Shown in pieces: positions 8,820 to 18,568 of a stretch of DNA of 64,000 nucleotides (positions within the stretch are counted from its first letter, which is position 1; the number at the start of each line of letters is the position of its first letter). The stretch comes from Providencia stuartii. GTDB lineage: Bacteria; Pseudomonadota; Gammaproteobacteria; Enterobacterales; Enterobacteriaceae. The position numbers were made by a program, and so were the translations under genes. Under the pieces are notes generated by a model. It was not told where the DNA came from. It saw only the letters and a program-made list of their open reading frames with translations, and searched no databases. Location: assembly GCF_029277985.1 (NCBI RefSeq), contig NZ_CP119546.1, forward strand, positions 310,001-374,000, given 5' to 3'.

Positions 8820-9692
8820 TTATTTAGCTAACATTAATGCTTTAAAGGCAGCGAATGCAGGCACATGATAATCTGAGCGATAAATCAAATAAGTATGGCA
8901 TAAGGCAACATCAAGCGTTGCAAGCGCGAGTTTCTCATGGGACATGGATTCGAGTAATTGTTCAGGTAGCAGGGCAACACTACTTCCTGCACTGACACAA
9001 GCGACCATGGCATGGTAGGAATTGAGTTGCTGAATATGCCAATTTAGTTGGTTTGGAATGTTTAACCATTGCTCAGCAAGATAGCGGTAGCTACAGCCAT
9101 GAGCAAAAGTAGCCAGTGAGCGAGTTTGGATATCTTCAGCAGCCTTAGCGGTTTTATCTTGTTCAGGAAGTAAGAGAACAAGTCGTTCTTGCCATAATTT
9201 TTCTGTTTGTATCCCTATTTCATTGAATTGGGTGAGGTCATACAAATCAGGTGGTAAAGCGACAAAAGCACAATCCAATTTTTCAGTGCGTATTTGATCT
9301 ATTAACGCTTGGGTAGTGCCTGTGGTTAAGCAAAGCTGTGTTTCAGGATATTGTTTATGGTAGGTCGCTAAAGGTTGTGGCAAACGACATGCCGCTGTAC
9401 TTTCCATACTGCCTATTCTGAGTTGACCGCCTTCCTTACCTAAACTGGTGACATGACGTGCTTCTTGTTCTAAGGCAAGTAATCGGTATGCATATTGCAA
9501 AAAGCGTAAGCCTGCCTGCGACAATTGCATCTGTTTGCCTTGGCGAATAAACAGCTGTTCCCCCAAATCCGTTTCAAGCTGCTGGATTCGAGTGGTAATG
9601 TTCGATGGCACTCTGCCTAAGCGAGTCGCTGCCCGTGTAATGCTGAGTTCCTCAGCAACCATACAAAATATTTTTAGCGATTCAGAGTTCAT
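8820..9692 (-). CDS. LysR-family transcriptional regulator
   Basis: The 290-residue protein has an N-terminal winged helix-turn-helix (LKIFCMVAEELSITRAATRLG...SNITTRIQQLE, residues 5-45) and a LysR substrate-binding domain (from about residue 90, GGQLRIGSMESTAACRLP). It is transcribed divergently from the nitronate monooxygenase gene, with starts 86 bases apart, the classical arrangement in which a LysR protein controls its neighbour. A TTC-N9-GAA palindrome lies in the shared gap. The inducer is unknown. Confidence 0.85.
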   Translation of the reverse strand: MNSESLKIFCMVAEELSITRAATRLGRVPSNITTRIQQLETDLGEQLFIRQGKQMQLSQAGLRFLQYAYRLLALEQEARHVTSLGKEGGQLRIGSMESTAACRLPQPLATYHKQYPETQLCLTTGTTQALIDQIRTEKLDCAFVALPPDLYDLTQFNEIGIQTEKLWQERLVLLLPEQDKTAKAAEDIQTRSLATFAHGCSYRYLAEQWLNIPNQLNWHIQQLNSYHAMVACVSAGSSVALLPEQLLESMSHEKLALATLDVALCHTYLIYRSDYHVPAFAAFKALMLAK

Positions 9693-9721
9693 TTTCTTTT
9701 TTTGTGAATATGGTGCTATAT

Positions 9722-9742
9722 TTATTCTTAATAAAAGAATAA
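9722..9742. promoter_or_regulatory. LysR-type operator candidate
   Basis: TTATTCTT (9722-9729) and AAGAATAA (9735-9742) form a perfect dyad containing TTC-N9-GAA and the T-N11-A spacing of LysR boxes. It lies between the divergent lysR-type gene and the nitronate monooxygenase gene, 36 bases upstream of the latter. Confidence 0.55.
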
Positions 9743-9777
9743 TAAGTGTAACCCTACTTTGTGATAAAGGAAAGACA

Positions 9778-10839
9778 ATGGTTCATTCAACATTATTTCT
9801 ACAGCGTTTAGGCTTGCGATATCCGATAATTCAAGCACCTATGGCGGGTGTTTCAACACCCGCATTAGCAGCGGCAGTCTCTGAGGCAGGAGGTTTAGGG
9901 TCATTGGGACTTGGTGCAAGCTCGCTATCTCAAGCCCGTCAGCTAATTGCTCAAACTCAAGCCTTAACAACCAAGCCTTTCAATGTAAATGTATTTTGCC
10001 ATGCAACGCCGGTACGCAACACTGAAATAGAGCAAGCCTGGATCCACTATTTTGCTGATCAATTCAGCAAATTCAATGCATTACCCCCCAAGCAATTAAA
10101 CCAAGTGTATACCTCATTCTTGGATGATCCTGATATGTTGGCTTTGCTACTCGAAATGAAGCCCGCGGTGGTCAGTTTTCATTTCAACATTCCTGACAAA
10201 CAGGCTATTAGTCAGCTCAAGTCTCAAGGGATTTACACGCTAGCGACAGCAACTAATTTAAGAGAAGCACAGTTGGTTGAACAAGCCGGTATTGATGCAA
10301 TTGTAGCACAAGGTATTGAAGCGGGTGGGCACCGAGGTATGTTTGATGTTCAGGCTCAGGATGAAGGCATTACCACATTAGCTTTGGTTGAATTGTTGGC
10401 TCAACACACTCGGCTTCCTCTTATTGCGGCGGGGGGATTGATGAGTGGACAAGATATTATCGCTGTTTTGGAACGTGGAGCCGCAGCCGCTCAATTGGGA
10501 ACTGCGTTTATATTATGTCCTGAATCAGCCGCGAATGAAGGTTATCGGCGGAATTTAAACAGTAAAAACGCGGAGAATACGGCCTTAACCGCGGCAATTT
10601 CAGGCCGACCAGCCAGAGGTATTGTTAATCAGTTCATACAAATGACACAGGTTGATGAGTGCCCACTCATACCTGATTATCCCATCGCCTATGATATCGG
10701 AAAACAGTTGCATGCAGCAGCCAGCAAAATAGGTAATGAGGGTTTTGCCGCACATTGGGCAGGGAAAAATGCAATGAAAGCACGAGAGATGCCCGCAAAA
10801 AGGTTGATAGAAACACTGGTGTCAGAGATGGAAAATTGA
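9778..10839 (+). CDS. Nitronate monooxygenase family flavoprotein
   Basis: A 353-residue TIM-barrel FMN protein of the nitronate monooxygenase/2-nitropropane dioxygenase family, which oxidises alkyl nitronates such as propionate 3-nitronate. Visible features are the N-terminal RYPIIQAPMAGVSTPALAAA, GGLGSLGLGA, and the flavin phosphate-binding GIEAGGHRGMF and LIAAGGLMSG segments. The frame is open further upstream, but the ATG at 9778 has an AAGGAAAG ribosome site and gives the family's normal N-terminus, so I chose it. Control by the divergent LysR protein is inferred. Confidence 0.85.
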   Translation: MVHSTLFLQRLGLRYPIIQAPMAGVSTPALAAAVSEAGGLGSLGLGASSLSQARQLIAQTQALTTKPFNVNVFCHATPVRNTEIEQAWIHYFADQFSKFNALPPKQLNQVYTSFLDDPDMLALLLEMKPAVVSFHFNIPDKQAISQLKSQGIYTLATATNLREAQLVEQAGIDAIVAQGIEAGGHRGMFDVQAQDEGITTLALVELLAQHTRLPLIAAGGLMSGQDIIAVLERGAAAAQLGTAFILCPESAANEGYRRNLNSKNAENTALTAAISGRPARGIVNQFIQMTQVDECPLIPDYPIAYDIGKQLHAAASKIGNEGFAAHWAGKNAMKAREMPAKRLIETLVSEMEN

Positions 10840-10857
10840 ACGATATTTAAGGCAGCA

Positions 10858-10893
10858 GCGGGATGGCAATAATGGCTATTTTCGCCATCCCGC
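10858..10893. terminator. Hairpin between convergent genes
   Basis: GCGGGATGGC (10858-10867) pairs with GCCATCCCGC (10884-10893) between the nitronate monooxygenase gene and yhjD, which converge. No T-run follows on either strand, so it may end transcription only partly or protect the 3' ends. Confidence 0.5.
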
Positions 10894-10899
10894 ATGGTG

Positions 10900-11895
10900 T
10901 TAAGGGGTTACTGCTTCTTTATCTGTCGTGTCTTTTGGCTCATCTGTGGCTATCCATGCAGCACAGAATAGTGTGAGTCTGGCAAAGAAATAGAAAAATG
11001 CCATTAGGCCTAAAACAGAACCAAAAGCTGCTCCGGACGGTGATGAAGCCAAATTTGGTAAAATCCATGTCATCACTGATTTAATCACTTCAAAACCAAT
11101 TGCCGCCAGTAAAGTGCCTTTCAATAATGATGAACGGCGATGCTGCATGCGTGGTAAAATCCAGAAGATCCATAAAAAGAGCAAGAAGTTAGCTGTAATT
11201 GAAATAGTAAGGCCGATCAATGTCCAAACAGGTCTTAACCATTCGATGCTGTCTAAACCTAGAGTTCTTACTATGGTGGCTTGCGCTGAACCCGCGACAG
11301 AGGTGAGTGTAATTGTCACGATTAAGGCGATCAGTAAACCAATTAATGCGAGAAAATCACGTAAGTAGCGGAAATAAATTTTTTCGTGTTCATCTTCATT
11401 ACGCTCCCAGACTGGGCGGGATTGCGCTAAAATTGCCAAGCGTAAATTATTCACCCAATTGACTCCAGAATAGACGGCTAACGCTAAACCGGTTAAACCC
11501 ACGGTGGTACGTTGGCGAATTGCGGTATCTATTGTTCTTTCTAAAGTATTTGCCAAGGTTGGGTCGCTGATATTGGCTGAGATACCACGCACTAAACGTT
11601 CAAGTAATTCAGGGTTACTGGCTAACACAAAACCGGCAGCGGCAAAGGTGAACATCAATACAGGAATTAAAGAGAGGAACGAAAAATAGGTAATAGCAGC
11701 ACCGAACTGATTCCCCATGCGGTCAGTAAACCGTTGGGCGGTGCGAATAAGGTGTGCAATAAAAGGTATCGCACAAATAAAATTCACGACCTTCATCGAA
11801 AAGGTAAGCGCTTTTTTACTATTATCGATACTTTTATTTAGTGAAGATTTTAATTTACCAGCGTCTTTTTGCTCTTTATCCTGCATATTCGACAT
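10900..11895 (-). CDS. yhjD: Inner-membrane protein YhjD (BrkB/YihY family)
   Basis: The 331-residue polytopic membrane protein matches E. coli YhjD over almost its full length (for example IAHLIRTAQRF, GNQFGAAITYFSFLSLIP, AFGSVLGLMAFFYFFARLT). About six membrane helices follow a 50-residue hydrophilic N-terminus. The BrkB/YihY family is poorly understood; YhjD mutations in E. coli allow growth with lipid IVA precursors, so a transport role in envelope biogenesis has been suggested. It converges with the preceding gene; no operon partner is seen. Confidence 0.9.
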   Translation of the reverse strand: MSNMQDKEQKDAGKLKSSLNKSIDNSKKALTFSMKVVNFICAIPFIAHLIRTAQRFTDRMGNQFGAAITYFSFLSLIPVLMFTFAAAGFVLASNPELLERLVRGISANISDPTLANTLERTIDTAIRQRTTVGLTGLALAVYSGVNWVNNLRLAILAQSRPVWERNEDEHEKIYFRYLRDFLALIGLLIALIVTITLTSVAGSAQATIVRTLGLDSIEWLRPVWTLIGLTISITANFLLFLWIFWILPRMQHRRSSLLKGTLLAAIGFEVIKSVMTWILPNLASSPSGAAFGSVLGLMAFFYFFARLTLFCAAWIATDEPKDTTDKEAVTP

Positions 11896-12072
11896 TCGTT
11901 CCTCTTTCTACATCTTGTCTAATTTCGCTTAATTTTCACCATACTATAGCTCAAACTGGTAAAATTTTTCACCTTAATGCCTATTTTTATCGATTAAGTA
12001 GGCATTAAGGGGAGTCATATTGTTGTAAAATAAGGCGCAATTAGACAAAGAATATGAGAGGATTACACAGTA

Positions 12073-12474
12073 TTATAAACCTGTTTTATAGGTTTCTAAT
12101 TCCGCTTGTGCTTCTTTCAGCTCTTCTTGAGCTTCTTTTAATTTACGCTCGCGTTTGGCAATTTTACCGCTATCGCCTTTTTGTTTTTCTTCGAGTAATT
12201 CAGCTTCCCTTTCTTGCACTTTTTCTTGTTTTTCCGCGACATTTTTTTGGCTATCACGGTAAAGTGATTCAGGAGTACAGTAGGTATTAACATTATCAAG
12301 CGCTCTTTGTAGCCCAGCTATACGATGTGTGTTACCGTGCTTTTTAGCATATTCGATTTGCGTTTCAATCTTCTGCTTTTTAATTTGGCAGCCATTATTT
12401 GGACTCGCGGCCATTGCGGATGTCCCTGCTAAAATTAATACCGTAGTCATTGTGGTCATGAGTGTTTTACGCAT
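12073..12474 (-). CDS. yqjC: DUF1090 periplasmic protein YqjC
   Basis: A 133-residue secreted protein. The signal peptide (MRKTLMTTMTTVLILAGTSAMA) is followed by a DUF1090 domain with two cysteines (C29 and the C of NTYCTPESL) and a long charged coiled coil that repeats E/K-rich heptads (KIAKRERKLKEAQEELKEAQ). The match to E. coli YqjC is clear. Its function is unknown; in E. coli it sits next to yqjDEK and is linked with acid or osmotic stress. Here it stands alone. Confidence 0.85.
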   Translation of the reverse strand: MRKTLMTTMTTVLILAGTSAMAASPNNGCQIKKQKIETQIEYAKKHGNTHRIAGLQRALDNVNTYCTPESLYRDSQKNVAEKQEKVQEREAELLEEKQKGDSGKIAKRERKLKEAQEELKEAQAELETYKTGL

Positions 12475-12708
12475 TTTCTGTCCTTAATTATATTGAAATT
12501 TTAGTTAGGATAGCTTTTTATTGTATTGACGTCATCACTATTTTGTCAAAATAGGAATGGTGCTAATTTGATAAAAAGTTGGCTATAATGGTGCAGAATC
12601 AGAACAAATCATTCGGTCTATTTTTATTCAACAGGCTGTCTTTAAAGAATCTATTTGATAGTAGCCATACGTGGCTAGTGTTGAATGTCCTCAGGAAATA
12701 AGAGTGTC

Positions 12709-13551
12709 ATGCTAAGTTACCGCCATAGTTTTCACGCAGGCAATCATGCGGATGTGTTAAAGCACACTGTTCAAAGCCTCATTATTGAATCTCTTAAAGA
12801 GAAAGAAAAACCTTTCCTGTATGTGGATACTCATTCAGGGGCTGGCCGTTATCAATTGACGGGAGAACATGCAGAGAAAACAGGTGAGTATCTGCAAGGG
12901 ATCGCACGTATTTGGGAACAACCAGACCTACCAGAGGAATTACTCCCTTATATGAATATCGTGCGTCGCATGAATGACAATGGGCGACTACGTTATTATC
13001 CCGGCTCACCGCTATTAGCGAAATACTTATTACGTGAGCAAGACAAACTCGTACTGACTGAATTACACCCTACAGATTATCCCTTATTGCGTGCAGAGTT
13101 TTCTCGTGACAATCGTGCCCAAGTCTCGAAAGAAGATGGTTATCAGCAATTAAAAGCAAAATTGCCACCTCCGAGCCGCCGTGGATTTATGTTGATGGAT
13201 CCACCCTATGAGTTGAAATCAGATTATGAAGCGGTAGTGAAGGGCATTGTTGAGGGCTATAAACGTTTTGCGACGGGGACTTATGCGATATGGTATCCCG
13301 TTGTATTGCGTCAACAGATCAAAAGAATGATCAGCCAATTAGAGGCGACTGGGATCCGTAAAATTCTACAAATTGAATTAGCGGTGCGTCCTGATAGCGA
13401 TCAACGAGGCATGACCGCGTCAGGTATGATTGTGATCAATCCGCCTTGGAAGCTAGAACAGCAGATGAAAAAAGTGCTGCCTTGGTTGCATCAAACTCTT
13501 GTTCCAGAGGGAACTGGGCATACATTGGTCGAATGGATCGTACCAGAATAG
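12709..13551 (+). CDS. rlmJ: 23S rRNA (adenine-2030-N6)-methyltransferase RlmJ
   Basis: RlmJ methylates N6 of A2030 in 23S rRNA using S-adenosylmethionine. The catalytic N6-adenine motif DPPY appears in MLMDPPYELK (about residue 164), and the N-terminus MLSYRHSFHAGNHADVLKH is the family hallmark. A start eight codons upstream (12685) is open, but the ATG at 12709 gives 280 residues, exactly the E. coli length, with AAGAG just before it. It lies upstream of gor, as in E. coli. Confidence 0.93.
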   Translation: MLSYRHSFHAGNHADVLKHTVQSLIIESLKEKEKPFLYVDTHSGAGRYQLTGEHAEKTGEYLQGIARIWEQPDLPEELLPYMNIVRRMNDNGRLRYYPGSPLLAKYLLREQDKLVLTELHPTDYPLLRAEFSRDNRAQVSKEDGYQQLKAKLPPPSRRGFMLMDPPYELKSDYEAVVKGIVEGYKRFATGTYAIWYPVVLRQQIKRMISQLEATGIRKILQIELAVRPDSDQRGMTASGMIVINPPWKLEQQMKKVLPWLHQTLVPEGTGHTLVEWIVPE

Positions 13552-13632
13552 GTAAAAGCTATTACATTGAGAGGTAATACCTACCTATTGAAACTATTGT
13601 GCTTAGAGGGATAATTAGCATAATCGGACATG

Positions 13633-13776
13633 TTTTACGCTAAATAATTCGACGTGTAGCTAGGTGATCAGTGAACAAGTGGCTAAGCATAGGGTCAGTT
13701 GTGTGATGAGTGCCATTAGGCGTCAATAGCCGATCTTAGCGTGTAGCGCTGCTACTTGAAGAAGTCAACGAGTATA
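13633..13776. repeat. Dispersed palindromic repeat, divergent copy
   Basis: The stretch between rlmJ and gor starts with TAAATAATTCGACGTGTAGC and ends with ACTTGAAGAAGTCAACGAGTATA-like sequence (ending ACGAGTATA at 13768-13776). These ends match those of the repeats at 51149-51288 and 56273-56399; the middle is more diverged. The outer parts are mutually complementary. Confidence 0.6.
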
Positions 13777-13810
13777 GCTTTTTAATTAATCAAAATGGGA
13801 TAACCAAGTT

Positions 13811-15163
13811 ATGAGCAAACATTACGACTATATTGCAATTGGTGGTGGTAGTGGCGGCATTGCTTCTATGAACCGTGCAGCGATGTATGGACAAAAGTGT
13901 GCCCTGATCGAAGCGAAAGAATTAGGTGGAACCTGTGTAAACGTAGGATGTGTTCCAAAAAAAGTGATGTGGCATGCCGCACAAATTTCTGAAGCTATCC
14001 GTGCTTACGGCCCTGACTATGGTTTTGACACCACAATTAATCGTTTTGATTGGAAAACATTAATTGCAAGTCGTACTGCTTATATTGATCGTATCCACCA
14101 GTCTTATGATCGTGTGTTAGGCAATAATAAGGTTGATGTGATCAAGGGATTTGCTCGTTTTGTTGACGCACATACCGTTGAAGTCGATGGTGAAATTTAT
14201 ACAGCAGACCATATTTTGATTGCAACAGGTGGTCGTCCAGTGATCCCTGCCATCCCTGGTGCTGAATATGGCATGACTTCAGATGGCTTCTTTGAGTTAG
14301 AAGCGTTGCCAAAACGTGTTGCTGTTGTTGGTGCGGGCTATATCGCGGTTGAGTTAGCTGGGGTATTAAATGGTCTTGGTAGCGAAGCACACTTGTTTGT
14401 GCGTAAACACGCTCCATTACGCTCATTCGACCCGCTGATCGTTGAAACTTTAGTTGAAGTCATGAATACCGAAGGCCCCACTTTGCATACAGAGTCAGTG
14501 CCAAAAGAAGTTGTGAAAAATGCAGATGGCTCACTGACGTTGAAACTCGAAAATGGCAAACAACACACTGTTGATGCCTTGATCTGGGCTATTGGGCGTG
14601 AACCAATGACAGATAACTTGAATATTGAAGCGACAGGTGTTGAGCTGAATGAAAAAGGCTACATCAAAGTCGATAAATATCAAAATACCAATGTTGCTGG
14701 CGTGTATGCCGTAGGTGATAACACGGGCGCGGTTGAATTAACGCCAGTCGCGGTTGCCGCGGGTCGTCGCCTTTCAGAACGTTTGTTTAATAACAAACCT
14801 GATGAGCATTTAGACTATAGTAATATTCCAACCGTTGTATTTAGCCATCCACCTATTGGAACCGTTGGTTTAACGGAGCCTGAAGCTATTGAGAAATACG
14901 GTGCTGATCAGGTTAAATGTTATAAGTCGTCCTTTACCGCTATGTATACAGCAGTGACTTCCCATCGTCAGCCATGCCGCATGAAATTAGTTTGTGCGGG
15001 GGCGGATGAAAAAATTGTTGGTATTCATGGTATTGGATTTGGTATGGATGAAATCTTGCAAGGATTCGCTGTTGCGCTGAAGATGGGGGCAACCAAGAAA
15101 GATTTCGATAATACTGTGGCTATCCACCCAACAGCGGCGGAAGAGTTCGTGACAATGCGTTAA
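13811..15163 (+). CDS. gor: Glutathione reductase
   Basis: The NADPH-dependent flavoenzyme reduces oxidised glutathione in the cytoplasm. Its 450 residues match E. coli Gor throughout. Seen in order: the FAD-binding GGGSGG near the N-terminus, the redox disulphide in [13 protein letters not shown] (C42 and C47), the NADPH-binding [11 protein letters not shown] (about residue 174) with RKHAPLRS for the 2'-phosphate, the second FAD motif YAVGDN, and the C-terminal HPTAAEE with the catalytic His-Glu pair. A good hairpin terminator follows. Confidence 0.98.
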   Translation: MSKHYDYIAIGGGSGGIASMNRAAMYGQKCALIEAKELGGTCVNVGCVPKKVMWHAAQISEAIRAYGPDYGFDTTINRFDWKTLIASRTAYIDRIHQSYDRVLGNNKVDVIKGFARFVDAHTVEVDGEIYTADHILIATGGRPVIPAIPGAEYGMTSDGFFELEALPKRVAVVGAGYIAVELAGVLNGLGSEAHLFVRKHAPLRSFDPLIVETLVEVMNTEGPTLHTESVPKEVVKNADGSLTLKLENGKQHTVDALIWAIGREPMTDNLNIEATGVELNEKGYIKVDKYQNTNVAGVYAVGDNTGAVELTPVAVAAGRRLSERLFNNKPDEHLDYSNIPTVVFSHPPIGTVGLTEPEAIEKYGADQVKCYKSSFTAMYTAVTSHRQPCRMKLVCAGADEKIVGIHGIGFGMDEILQGFAVALKMGATKKDFDNTVAIHPTAAEEFVTMR

Positions 15164-15192
15164 AACACCCGTTTTAGGTCATTCAACGAGAT

Positions 15193-15224
15193 AAGGCTGA
15201 ACGTGTAGGTTCAGCCTTTGTTAT
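15193..15224 (+). terminator. Terminator of gor
   Basis: AAGGCTGAAC (15193-15202) pairs with GTTCAGCCTT (15209-15218) and is followed by TGTTATTT, 29 bases past the gor stop. Confidence 0.8.
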
Positions 15225-15280
15225 TTAATGGTTCATGCTGATAAGACATTAAGCATATTATTTTAATAATACGCTTAAAT

Positions 15281-15802
15281 TTATTGGCTTTTTTGCCACC
15301 AAGAAACAATGTAGTCAGCGATCTGTTCAGGATTGTTAATATCCAGTTGCGGTAAGACAGTATCAATAATTTGATTACTTGCTACAGCAATCACATGTTG
15401 ATCAATTAAGCCATCGAGGGGTTTGCCCACCTCAGCTCTAAACAGAGCGATCTTATTGATCGCCTCATGCTTAAAACCTTCCACTAAAATGAGATCCAGT
15501 GAGTGTGGATCAAAACGGCTCGCGAGGTAATGTAGGTCTAATTCTTCTTCATTATCTGGCGTTTCCGTCATGAGCGCCCAACGTTTTTGGCTGGCGACGA
15601 GTGTTTGGTCGGCACCTGCTTTACGCAATTCATAACTGTCTTTACCCGGTTTATCAACATCCATATCGTGATGCGTGTGCTTGACTAAGCCGACACGGAG
15701 GTGACGTTGCCGTAGTAATGGGATCACTTTTTTTAATAGCGTTGTTTTGCCAGTACCACTGTAGGCCGTGATACCCAGTAGAGGTAGAGATTTTTGGTTC
15801 AT
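15281..15802 (-). CDS. mobB: Molybdopterin-guanine dinucleotide biosynthesis protein MobB
   Basis: This 173-residue GTP-binding accessory protein assists MobA in making the bis-MGD form of the molybdenum cofactor. The P-loop is AYSGTGKTTLLKK (residues 13-25), followed by LVKHTHHDMDVDKPGKDSYE, the conserved MobB segment, and DLILVEGFKHE. It overlaps the end of mobA by four bases (ATGA), so the two are translationally coupled, mobA first. Confidence 0.94.
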   Translation of the reverse strand: MNQKSLPLLGITAYSGTGKTTLLKKVIPLLRQRHLRVGLVKHTHHDMDVDKPGKDSYELRKAGADQTLVASQKRWALMTETPDNEEELDLHYLASRFDPHSLDLILVEGFKHEAINKIALFRAEVGKPLDGLIDQHVIAVASNQIIDTVLPQLDINNPEQIADYIVSWWQKSQ

Positions 15803-16398
15803 GATTCTTTTTGTTGCTGTTCCCAGTTGCGGCTATCTTCTGGTGTGTTTAAATTAGCAAAAGAGCCAGATTGTGGAGGGAAAATTACACATTTTGCTGC
15901 AACTTCCCGCATAAATAACATTAATTTTCGTTCCCCTTTTGCGAGATATTCATCCAACGAAGGTGCTAAAGAACGATGGAGTAAGGCAAAAGTCGGATGA
16001 TCACGTACTGTATCATTAGCATAACAAGCGAGGCTATCGCCTTTTGATTGAAACAGGGTTGAAGCTAGTGTGAGCGGAAAATCAGGAACATCACAAGGAA
16101 CAAATAATAACCATTCTGTTGTCGCATGATGTAATCCAGCCTGCATGCCAGCTAATGGTCCGGCGAAATCCGCATTGAGATCAGAAATAACAGGAAAACC
16201 ACTTTGTTGGTAGCATTCTTGGTTACGATTCGCATTGATCGCCAGTTTTCCGACCTGAGGCTGAAGGCGTTCAAGAATATGTTGATAAAGCGGTTTACCG
16301 CGAAGTGATATTAAACCTTTATCGACCCCCCCCATACGGCGGCCTAGCCCACCAGCGAGTATCACACCGGTTATTGATTGCTTATCTAACATATTCAA
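15799..16398 (-). CDS. mobA: Molybdenum cofactor guanylyltransferase MobA
   Basis: MobA transfers GMP from GTP to molybdopterin in the cytoplasm. At 199 residues it is of normal length. The nucleotide-binding signature LAGGLGRRMGGVDKGL is at about residues 15-30, and the metal-binding segment FVPCDVPDFP follows at about 97-106. It is the first gene of the mobAB pair; yihD diverges from it 209 bases away, as in E. coli. Confidence 0.95.
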   Translation of the reverse strand: MNMLDKQSITGVILAGGLGRRMGGVDKGLISLRGKPLYQHILERLQPQVGKLAINANRNQECYQQSGFPVISDLNADFAGPLAGMQAGLHHATTEWLLFVPCDVPDFPLTLASTLFQSKGDSLACYANDTVRDHPTFALLHRSLAPSLDEYLAKGERKLMLFMREVAAKCVIFPPQSGSFANLNTPEDSRNWEQQQKES

Positions 16399-16607
16399 TT
16401 TTCCTGACTATCTTCAATAAAAGGTTTCAACACAGATGAAAGTAAATTTCGTTATAGTATTCGCTAAAATTTATTCCATTTTCCTATAAAATCAACGAAT
16501 GTACATGCGAATTAAAGTTAAACTTTACTTAGATTGACATCCATTCGCTTTTTCTCTTGTATGATAGCAAGTAATTTGGCCCCAATATTCGTGATGAAGG
16601 AATAAAC

Positions 16608-16877
16608 ATGAAATGCCATCGTTTAAATGAAGTTATTGAGCTTCTACATCCTGTATGGAAGGACAATTCAGATCTGAACTTAGTGGAATTACTGCAAAAA
16701 CTTGCAGATGAGGCGGGTTTTAAAGGCCCTTTATCTGACCTCACGGATGATGTGCTGATATATCATCTGAAAATGCGTGATAAAAGCAGTGATGAAGCTA
16801 TACCTGGTTTGAAAAAAGATTATGAAGAAGACTTCAAAACCGCGTTACTGCGGGCTCGTGGTATCATAAAAGATTAA
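16608..16877 (+). CDS. yihD: YihD family protein (DUF1040)
   Basis: A small acidic cytoplasmic protein (89 residues) matching E. coli YihD ([20 protein letters not shown]...). Its function is unknown. It lies six bases upstream of srkA and is probably co-transcribed with srkA and dsbA; in E. coli this group responds to envelope stress through Cpx. An AAGGAA ribosome site precedes the start. Confidence 0.92.
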   Translation: MKCHRLNEVIELLHPVWKDNSDLNLVELLQKLADEAGFKGPLSDLTDDVLIYHLKMRDKSSDEAIPGLKKDYEEDFKTALLRARGIIKD

Positions 16878-16883
16878 TTCGTC

Positions 16884-17879
16884 ATGAATAATATTGAACA
16901 TTCTCATTTTCATTTTAGTGGCATCTCTCCTGACCTGATCCTTGATGCACTCATGGAAGCGGGTATCTACCCTGAATCAGGCCTGACCGAGCTTAATAGC
17001 TATGAAAATCGGGTTTACCAGTTTCAGGACGAAAACCGTAAACGGTTTGTGGTGAAGTTTTATCGACCAGAACGTTGGAACCGCTCACAAATTCAAGAAG
17101 AGCATGATTTTACGCTTGAATTACAAGAGGCTGAATTAGCTGTTGCTGCTCCCATCGAATTTTCAGGGCAAACCGTATTGGAATTCGGTGGTTTCATGTT
17201 TGCTGTTTTTCCAAGTATTGGTGGGCGTCAATATGAAACTGATAACTTATTTCAGCTTGAAGATGTTGGACGCTTATTAGGCCGGATCCACCAAGTGGGC
17301 AAGAAAAACAACTTCACGTTTCGTCCTACATTAGGCATTGCCGAGTATCTCGAGCAACCTAGGCACATCATGGCTCAGAGTGAATTGATTTCACCAAGAT
17401 GGAAACCGGCATTCATTGAATCACTCGACAGATTGATAGAGCAGACGAAACGGCTTTGGCCAACGGAATTGGCTGCAATACGCTTACAGGGGGATTGCCA
17501 CCCCGGCAATATTTTGTGGCGTGATGAGGCTTGGCTGGTGGATTTTGATGATGCGCGTAATGGCCCTGCGGTGCAAGATTTATGGATGCTGTTAAATGGC
17601 TCTCGTCAGGAACAGTTAATTCAGTTGGACACGCTACTGGAAGCCTATAATGAATTTTGTGATTTTGATGTCAAAGAACTGAAATTGATCGAGCCACTCA
17701 GAGCGATGCGAATGGTGCATTATTTGGGATGGATCATTCGTCGCTGGCAAGATCCTGCTTTTCCAAAGGCGTTTTCATGGTTACAAGATGATGATTTCTG
17801 GCAAAAACAATCAATCGAATTTGCTTTGCAAGTTGAACGATTGCAAGAAGCCCCTTTGCAGTTGAACTCTCAATTTTAA
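16884..17879 (+). CDS. srkA: Stress response kinase SrkA (YihE)
   Basis: This 331-residue protein Ser/Thr kinase has the aminoglycoside-phosphotransferase/choline-kinase fold. The catalytic loop is LQGDCHPGNILW (about residues 203-214) and the metal-binding loop LVDFDDARNGP (about 219-229). E. coli SrkA counters MazF-dependent death under stress and is Cpx-regulated. It is followed after 33 bases by dsbA, matching the E. coli operon. Confidence 0.95.
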   Translation: MNNIEHSHFHFSGISPDLILDALMEAGIYPESGLTELNSYENRVYQFQDENRKRFVVKFYRPERWNRSQIQEEHDFTLELQEAELAVAAPIEFSGQTVLEFGGFMFAVFPSIGGRQYETDNLFQLEDVGRLLGRIHQVGKKNNFTFRPTLGIAEYLEQPRHIMAQSELISPRWKPAFIESLDRLIEQTKRLWPTELAAIRLQGDCHPGNILWRDEAWLVDFDDARNGPAVQDLWMLLNGSRQEQLIQLDTLLEAYNEFCDFDVKELKLIEPLRAMRMVHYLGWIIRRWQDPAFPKAFSWLQDDDFWQKQSIEFALQVERLQEAPLQLNSQF

Positions 17880-17912
17880 TTAAATAAATACTATTTTTGG
17901 AGAACGTAGTAT

Positions 17913-18536
17913 ATGAAAAGAATCATGTTGGCTTTAATTGGTATTGCCATGTCATTTGGGGCTGCTGCCGCAAATTACTCTGAAGGTAAAGAATATACGG
18001 AGATCAAACAACCCGTACAAAACCTGCCACAGGTATTAGAGTTTTTCTCTTTTTATTGCCCACATTGCTATCAGTTTGAAAATGTCTATAAAGTACCGCA
18101 GACAGTAGAAAAAAATCTGCCTGAAGGCGTGAAAATGGAACGCTATCATGTTGATTTCTTAGGCCCGTTAGGTCCAAATCTGACCCAAGCTTGGGCTGTG
18201 GCGATGGTATTAAAAGTTGAAGACAAAGTGACACCTATTCTGTTCGAAGGTATCCAAAAAACGCAATCTATTCATACACCAGAAGATATTCGTAACGCCT
18301 TCATTAAGGCTGGTGTGAGTGGTGAAGAATATGATGCTGCGTTGAACAGCTTTGTCGTCAAATCACTGGTGTCTAAACAGCAGAATGCTGCGCAAGATCT
18401 GAAGCTACGTGGAGTTCCAGCGATGTTTGTTGATGGCAAATATCAAATCCGTAATAACGGGATTGCGGTAGAGAATGCGGCTGATTATGGAAAAGAGTTC
18501 TCCAATGTTGTGAACTATTTGATCAACAAAAAATAG
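17913..18536 (+). CDS. dsbA: Thiol:disulfide interchange protein DsbA
   Basis: The periplasmic oxidase that introduces disulphides into exported proteins and is reoxidised by DsbB. A signal peptide ([20 protein letters not shown]) leads into a thioredoxin fold with active site FYCPHCYQF (about residues 47-55) and the cis-proline loop [10 protein letters not shown]. Its 207 residues are the normal precursor length. A hairpin follows the stop. Confidence 0.97.
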   Translation: MKRIMLALIGIAMSFGAAAANYSEGKEYTEIKQPVQNLPQVLEFFSFYCPHCYQFENVYKVPQTVEKNLPEGVKMERYHVDFLGPLGPNLTQAWAVAMVLKVEDKVTPILFEGIQKTQSIHTPEDIRNAFIKAGVSGEEYDAALNSFVVKSLVSKQQNAAQDLKLRGVPAMFVDGKYQIRNNGIAVENAADYGKEFSNVVNYLINKK

Positions 18537-18545
18537 CCTATCCTT

Positions 18546-18568
18546 GTGGCGGCGGGACTTGCCGCCAC
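18546..18568 (+). terminator. Hairpin terminator after dsbA
   Basis: GTGGCGGC (18546-18553) and GCCGCCAC (18561-18568) pair perfectly, ten bases after the dsbA stop, and are followed by ATTTCACGATTCTTT. Confidence 0.7.

Noticed and set aside
9535..9777. Longer N-terminus for the nitronate monooxygenase
   Set aside because: The frame is open, but it overlaps the divergent LysR gene and its operator, and the ATG at 9778 has a ribosome site and the family N-terminus.
12054..12290. 78-residue plus-strand frame antisense to yqjC
   Set aside because: It is the shadow of the charged coiled-coil codons of yqjC; the hydrophobic look comes from antisense reading.
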